A stretch of DNA of 42,256 bases from DASXMX01 sp036794395 (GTDB taxonomy: Bacteria; Planctomycetota; Phycisphaerae; Tepidisphaerales; Tepidisphaeraceae): NCBI GenBank assembly GCA_036794395.1, contig DAIRGS010000021.1, positions 1-42,256 on the forward strand, read 5' to 3'. Below the pieces are notes generated by a model that ran no database searches, was not told the DNA's origin, and saw only the letters and a program-made list of their open reading frames with translations. A program made the position numbers and the translations under genes. Positions 38,884 through 42,256 of the stretch are shown here, piece after piece. The stretch's first letter is position 1. Every line of letters begins with the position of its first letter.

Positions 38884-40158
38884 ATGTGGCGAACCTCGCT
38901 ATTTGTTTATTGCGTGCTGATGATGGCCGCACCGTCGCACGGCGGTGAATTGTTGACGACCGATGATCGCCTCTTCGATGGCGAGATTCTGGCGTTCGAC
39001 GGCCACACTGTTCAGCTCCAGCGCAGTTACGGCACCACCAATAGGCTCGTGGAACTTTCAATCCGCGACGTCGCCCGTGTTCAGTTTCACGAGATGGAGA
39101 CTGCCCCAAAGCGGAAGGAGTCCGATCGTCCGCCTTCACCGACGAACGATGTGCTTCCGACCGTCTGGGAACTCAAGCTCACCAATGGCGACCTGATAAA
39201 CGGAACACTGAAATCGTGGACTGAGAATCAATTCCAAATCGGTCTCACACTGGACCCGGCCTCCCTTCACGTTCCGACGGAATCGATCCGCGAAATGTGG
39301 CGCGCTGCGCCCGACCTGATCCTCAAAGCCAGCGCCCTGAAAATCGCAACCAACAATCAGGATGTCGTCTATGTCGTGAAGGACCACGACGTGATCGGAG
39401 TCAAAGGTTCGGTCGTGGGAGTGGAAGATGTTGCGCTCGGTTTCATTTACGAAGGCCAACAGCGCAAAATCAACATCGACCGCGTGCTCGGCGTCGTTTT
39501 AGCGCAGCACAAGCGATCTCCCGCTTCGCGCCCCACGGACTCGGGCGATTTGCCCGCGCTTAAGCTCCTGACCCTCAGCGGCGATGTCTTGTCCGGCCGA
39601 TGGATAGAGCTGAAAGACCGTACCATCACCTTCCAAACGCAGTGGAACGAAACGATCCAACTCCGCGTGAACGGCATTTCGCGTCTCGAAGCGGCGGCCA
39701 GCCCCGCCACATATCTTTCCGGACTCAAACCGGTCCGAATCGAACAGACACCCTACTTTGATCGCATTGTCCCCTGGCGAGCCGATTCGTCCTTGGATGG
39801 CGGCCCACTCAAACTAAACACCGGCGAGAAATGCGATCACGGCATTTCGATGCACTCGCGATGCGTGCTGGAATTCGATCTGGATGCCCAGTTTGAGCAG
39901 TTCAAGACCCGCCTGGGTTTTGAACCGATGGCCTCGAACAGCCCCCCCGGAAGGGTGGCCATACGTGTTTTAATCGACGGGTCCTCGCGGTTCGAGAACC
40001 CGGATTTTCGCAGCGACGAAAAGCCCAAAGACCTCACGATCGATGTTCATGGAGCCAGACGTCTCACGCTCGAAGTTGATTTCGGCCAGGACCAGGACGT
40101 CAACGATCGCATCGTCTGGGCCAATCCCAAACTAACGCGTGCCAATGCAGATAAATAG
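38884..40158 (+). CDS. Exported NPCBM-like (carbohydrate-binding) domain protein
   Basis: 424 residues from ATG 38884, with a signal peptide (WRTSLFVYCVLMMAAPSHG). GTG 38869, which overlaps the previous stop as GTGA, is an alternative start and would add five residues. The first 260 residues are repeated beta strands with a recurring turn (GHTVQLQRSYGTTNRLVELSIRDVARVQF, NGDLINGTLKSWTENQFQIGL, SGRWIELKDRTITFQTQWNETIQLRVNGISRL), an Sm-like or small beta-barrel pattern. From about 270 a C-terminal NPCBM/NEW2 fold follows (PYFDRIVPWRADSSLDGGPL, HGISMHSRCVLEFDLD, RVAIRVLIDGSSRFENPDFR), a galactose-binding-like lectin domain. It is probably a surface protein that binds glycans, in the same operon. 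Confidence 0.78.
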   Translation: MWRTSLFVYCVLMMAAPSHGGELLTTDDRLFDGEILAFDGHTVQLQRSYGTTNRLVELSIRDVARVQFHEMETAPKRKESDRPPSPTNDVLPTVWELKLTNGDLINGTLKSWTENQFQIGLTLDPASLHVPTESIREMWRAAPDLILKASALKIATNNQDVVYVVKDHDVIGVKGSVVGVEDVALGFIYEGQQRKINIDRVLGVVLAQHKRSPASRPTDSGDLPALKLLTLSGDVLSGRWIELKDRTITFQTQWNETIQLRVNGISRLEAAASPATYLSGLKPVRIEQTPYFDRIVPWRADSSLDGGPLKLNTGEKCDHGISMHSRCVLEFDLDAQFEQFKTRLGFEPMASNSPPGRVAIRVLIDGSSRFENPDFRSDEKPKDLTIDVHGARRLTLEVDFGQDQDVNDRIVWANPKLTRANADK

Positions 40159-41365
40159 ACCAATCCACGCAGGATCGATTTGGCGATGCATCTGGTTGTT
40201 GCCGGTCATCGTGTTTGGGACGGTCAGGTTCCAATCCTCACCGGTTCGTGCGCAAGCCGAGCCTGCCACTGCAACAGGTTCCACCGTCGAGGTCCGCGAG
40301 TGGGTGATATTGGAATGCGATCCGAGCCTCTCCCACGCGAACCCCCAGGAAACCGTAGGCAGTACGCTGCCCGAATCATTGCTTTCCCTTCGCGCTGCTG
40401 AGACTGAGCAAAAAAATGAGCCGAGCCCGGTCGGTGTCATCCGTTTTATGGGTCATAGCAATCAGAAATTCGCTGTCCACCTGACGATTCCCGAAACGGG
40501 TGTATTTTATGCAAGTTGGCCGCTCGCTCATATGCGGGGGAACAGGGCGGTGTGGTACGACCTGACCATTGGAGCTACGCCGCAACGCCTCATACCGCTG
40601 GACAACTCGCATTGGCTTTATCCCCTCCGGAATATAGACGGTCCATACATCACCAGCATCAGCCGGTCGGAAAAATTCCTTCTGTACGATGCCACGTTCC
40701 CGTTCACGTTGCCGCTCGGAATTGCCGAGGGAAACACCAAGTCCGACTCCGTACGGATCCGAAATACCGGCCCCACCTTGCTACACGATCTTGTGATCTA
40801 TCGCCCCACGCGCGATGGAACCGGCTGGGCCACCGCAAGCCTCGCTGAAGTTCCCCCGGAGTCGTCGGGCACGCCCACCACTGCGCCGGCGGAACGCCCG
40901 GTGGTGCAGTTCGCGCCCGTCGACAATGACCCGTCGCACTCCCTGAATGCCGATTGGACGGCCCGCCTTGCCGACTGGGAACTCGATCCGGCAGAGCTGA
41001 ATCTAATCCTCAAAATTCTAAGATCTAACGTCCTTAAAAGTCCGGAAATGACCGCAATTTTTCGATTGGACGACGCGGCCATCAATCGACTCCTCCCACT
41101 CGAAATCTCCCCCCAACCCGCCCGCATTCGCCGGCTCGCGATCGTTATTGCCCGACATGTCGATCCGCAAATGCCGCAACTTCTCGACCAGCTCATCGCG
41201 CAGCTGGGCGATGCCGATTGGCACAAGCGCGAGGCTGCCTCCAGTCAACTCGCCAGGTTCGGCACCGGCGCCAATCCAAAGCTCCGCGAAGCCACGCGCA
41301 GCTCCGACCCGGAAGTAGTCCTCCGAGCCGAGCGACTGCTTTCTCACAACTCCGCCAGATATTGA
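40145..41365 (+). CDS. Exported protein with C-terminal HEAT-like repeats
   Basis: 406 residues from ATG 40145, overlapping the end of the previous gene by 14 bases; GTG 40139 is an alternative. A signal segment (SIWRCIWLLPVIVFGTVRF, ending near AQA) is followed by a beta-rich part (FAVHLTIPETGVFYASWPLAHM, WYDLTIGATPQRLIPLDN), a linker rich in Pro/Ala/Thr, and a helical C-terminus resembling HEAT repeats (LLDQLIAQLGDADWHKREAASSQLARFG, KLREATRSSDPEVVLRAERLL). I do not recognise the N-terminal half. It is the last gene of the plus-strand train that starts at 23592, converging with a DUF502 gene 48 bases away. Confidence 0.65.
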   Translation: MQINRPIHAGSIWRCIWLLPVIVFGTVRFQSSPVRAQAEPATATGSTVEVREWVILECDPSLSHANPQETVGSTLPESLLSLRAAETEQKNEPSPVGVIRFMGHSNQKFAVHLTIPETGVFYASWPLAHMRGNRAVWYDLTIGATPQRLIPLDNSHWLYPLRNIDGPYITSISRSEKFLLYDATFPFTLPLGIAEGNTKSDSVRIRNTGPTLLHDLVIYRPTRDGTGWATASLAEVPPESSGTPTTAPAERPVVQFAPVDNDPSHSLNADWTARLADWELDPAELNLILKILRSNVLKSPEMTAIFRLDDAAINRLLPLEISPQPARIRRLAIVIARHVDPQMPQLLDQLIAQLGDADWHKREAASSQLARFGTGANPKLREATRSSDPEVVLRAERLLSHNSARY

Positions 41366-41382
41366 ACTTGTTCAGGTTCAAT
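41361..41382. terminator. Perfect inverted repeat between convergent genes
   Basis: ATTGAAC (41361-41367) and GTTCAAT (41376-41382) form a perfect 7-bp stem with an 8-base loop, overlapping the stop codon of the HEAT-like gene. There is no T-run, so termination is uncertain, but the place between convergent ends fits. Confidence 0.35.
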
Positions 41383-41413
41383 AGGGGACTTGGGCTTGCG
41401 TTAAACTGCTGGC

Positions 41414-42043
41414 CTACACCCCGACCAGATCCGCGGCGGCGGAGCCAAGCGTTGCGGGGACATAGTTGCCTGTTGAAAGAATGATTTTGAACGCCTCTTC
41501 CGTGCTCAAATCGAGAATTCGACATGATGTGCGGCGCACAAAACGAAGCTGACCCGTCACAGGATTAGGCGCGAAGGGAACGAAAACACAAAGGATATCG
41601 GGCTGGCCTTCGATTGGACGGCCGTTGGTGAACACAAGAACCAGCGTGTGTCCCGGTTCGTCGTGAATCAGCGCGACTTTGGAAAAAATGCCTTCCGTGC
41701 CGCCGGGAGTGAGGGCAACCTGCTTCCATCCGCTGTAAACCTGCCGGAGGACTGGCACGCGCAGCAGGATGCGATCGAGCGTTCGCAGCACGAACCGGCC
41801 CAGCAGGCTCGTGGTAATCATTCCCGCCAGGTAAATGCCCACAAGGGCCAGCACCACGCCAAGGAACGGAATATCTCGATCGACGTGAAAGAATCGCACC
41901 AGCAAATAGTGCGCGGCGGGGCGGGTCTTGGTTTCAACCCACCACAAAATAAACACCGTGATGACAACCGGAATAGCCGCGAAAATGCCGGCCAGGAATG
42001 TGTTACGGACGTGCTTTTGAAGTTGTGCCATTGGCGCTGCCAT
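41414..42043 (-). CDS. DUF502 membrane protein
   Basis: 209 residues from ATG 42043 (an in-frame ATG at 42142 adds 33 residues with no domain features, and ATG 42031 is also possible). The DUF502 core is clear: two membrane helices (TFLAGIFAAIPVVITVFILWWV and FLGVVLALVGIYLAGMITTSLLG) with a charged loop between, then a beta-rich soluble region (VYSGWKQVALTPGGTEGIFSKVALIHDEPGHTLVLVFTNG, DILCVFVPFAPNPVTGQLRFV) ending in STEEAFKIILSTGNYVP. Its role is unknown; family members are envelope proteins of about this length. It is convergent with the long plus-strand train. Confidence 0.9.
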   Translation of the reverse strand: MAAPMAQLQKHVRNTFLAGIFAAIPVVITVFILWWVETKTRPAAHYLLVRFFHVDRDIPFLGVVLALVGIYLAGMITTSLLGRFVLRTLDRILLRVPVLRQVYSGWKQVALTPGGTEGIFSKVALIHDEPGHTLVLVFTNGRPIEGQPDILCVFVPFAPNPVTGQLRFVRRTSCRILDLSTEEAFKIILSTGNYVPATLGSAAADLVGV

Positions 42044-42211
42044 TGTGCCCGCCCGAGTGCAGTCCGCAAAGCCGGTTACGACACGATTCCTTTTGATGGG
42101 CGGGGCACTGTCGGTGCTCACAGGGTGCCGGTTGGCGATCATCTGATTTCGAATTACATCAAGGGGTTGGAGGGGCGGGTGAGCCGGAGGCAGCCGGGGG
42201 TGAGGAGGAAG

Positions 42212-42256
42212 TGCTGAGTGCTGAGTGCTGAGTGCTGAGTGCTGAGCGCTGAGTGC
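42212..42256. repeat. Heptanucleotide tandem repeat (TGCTGAG)n
   Basis: Five perfect TGCTGAG units (42212-42246) are followed by one variant CGCTGAG (42247-42253) and the array is cut by the window edge, so the true copy number is unknown. A shorter copy of the same unit sits at 1624-1637. Confidence 0.92.

Noticed and set aside
42212..42256. CRISPR-like array
   Set aside because: Seven-base units without spacers; it is a simple tandem repeat.

Overview
The window looks like chromosomal DNA of a Planctomycetota bacterium. Moderately high GC is combined with family types that are concentrated in that phylum: DUF1549/DUF1553 proteins with planctomycete-type cytochrome c motifs, DUF1501 proteins with a Tat signal, a cytochrome c/WD40 fusion, and a long MoxR-DUF58-BatA-VWA gene train followed by several lineage-specific exported proteins. 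I cannot fix the class from sequence alone; Phycisphaerae is a guess. There is no rRNA, CRISPR array, recognisable transposase, integrase or phage module.

Layout. 1-1612: end of a pseudopilin (type II secretion / type IV pilus-like) gene set. 1664-2671 (minus): exported amidohydrolase. 2752-4035: tRNA-Ala(CGC) with its promoter, then a small patch holding a GIY-YIG protein, an unknown protein, a strong terminator and a gene fragment. 4060-6230: an ArsR-type repressor with a palindrome over its start codon, a TlpA-like thioredoxin protein and a DUF2911 protein. 6322-13445: a tightly coupled run comprising a large PIG-L protein, a one-helix membrane protein, a sodium:solute symporter, a compact BshC-like protein, BshB1 and BshA. 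This reads as a bacillithiol (low-molecular-weight thiol) locus with its own transporter. 13461-23124 (minus): a four-gene operon, DUF1549/DUF1553, then DUF1501, then a 1179-residue beta-rich protein, then cytochrome c/WD40. 23592-41365: twelve plus-strand genes with short gaps or overlaps: PQQ-type propeller, SIMPL, terpene-cyclase-like repeat protein, MoxR, DUF58, BatA/VWA, VWA/membrane, DUF4175-like, and four exported proteins of unknown role. 41414-42043 (minus): a DUF502 membrane protein. The window ends in a heptanucleotide tandem repeat.

How genes work together. BshA would join GlcNAc to malate, BshB1 would deacetylate the product, and the BshC-like protein would add cysteine; its shared motifs suggest this but it lacks the usual C-terminal part. 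The symporter and its small partner are translationally coupled to this pathway. In the MoxR train, the AAA+ ATPase, DUF58 and two VWA membrane proteins are the usual set thought to act together at the cell envelope; the exported downstream proteins are candidates for new partners.

Two larger-scale signals are worth noting. The left half of the plus strand is G-rich even across minus-strand genes, and the right half is C-neutral to C-rich even across plus-strand genes, so the replication-type skew seems to flip near 20-24 kb. Dispersed intergenic repeats (TGCTGAG heptamers, ACGAAG-type repeats) reach into gene edges, and one of them appears to encode a signal peptide.
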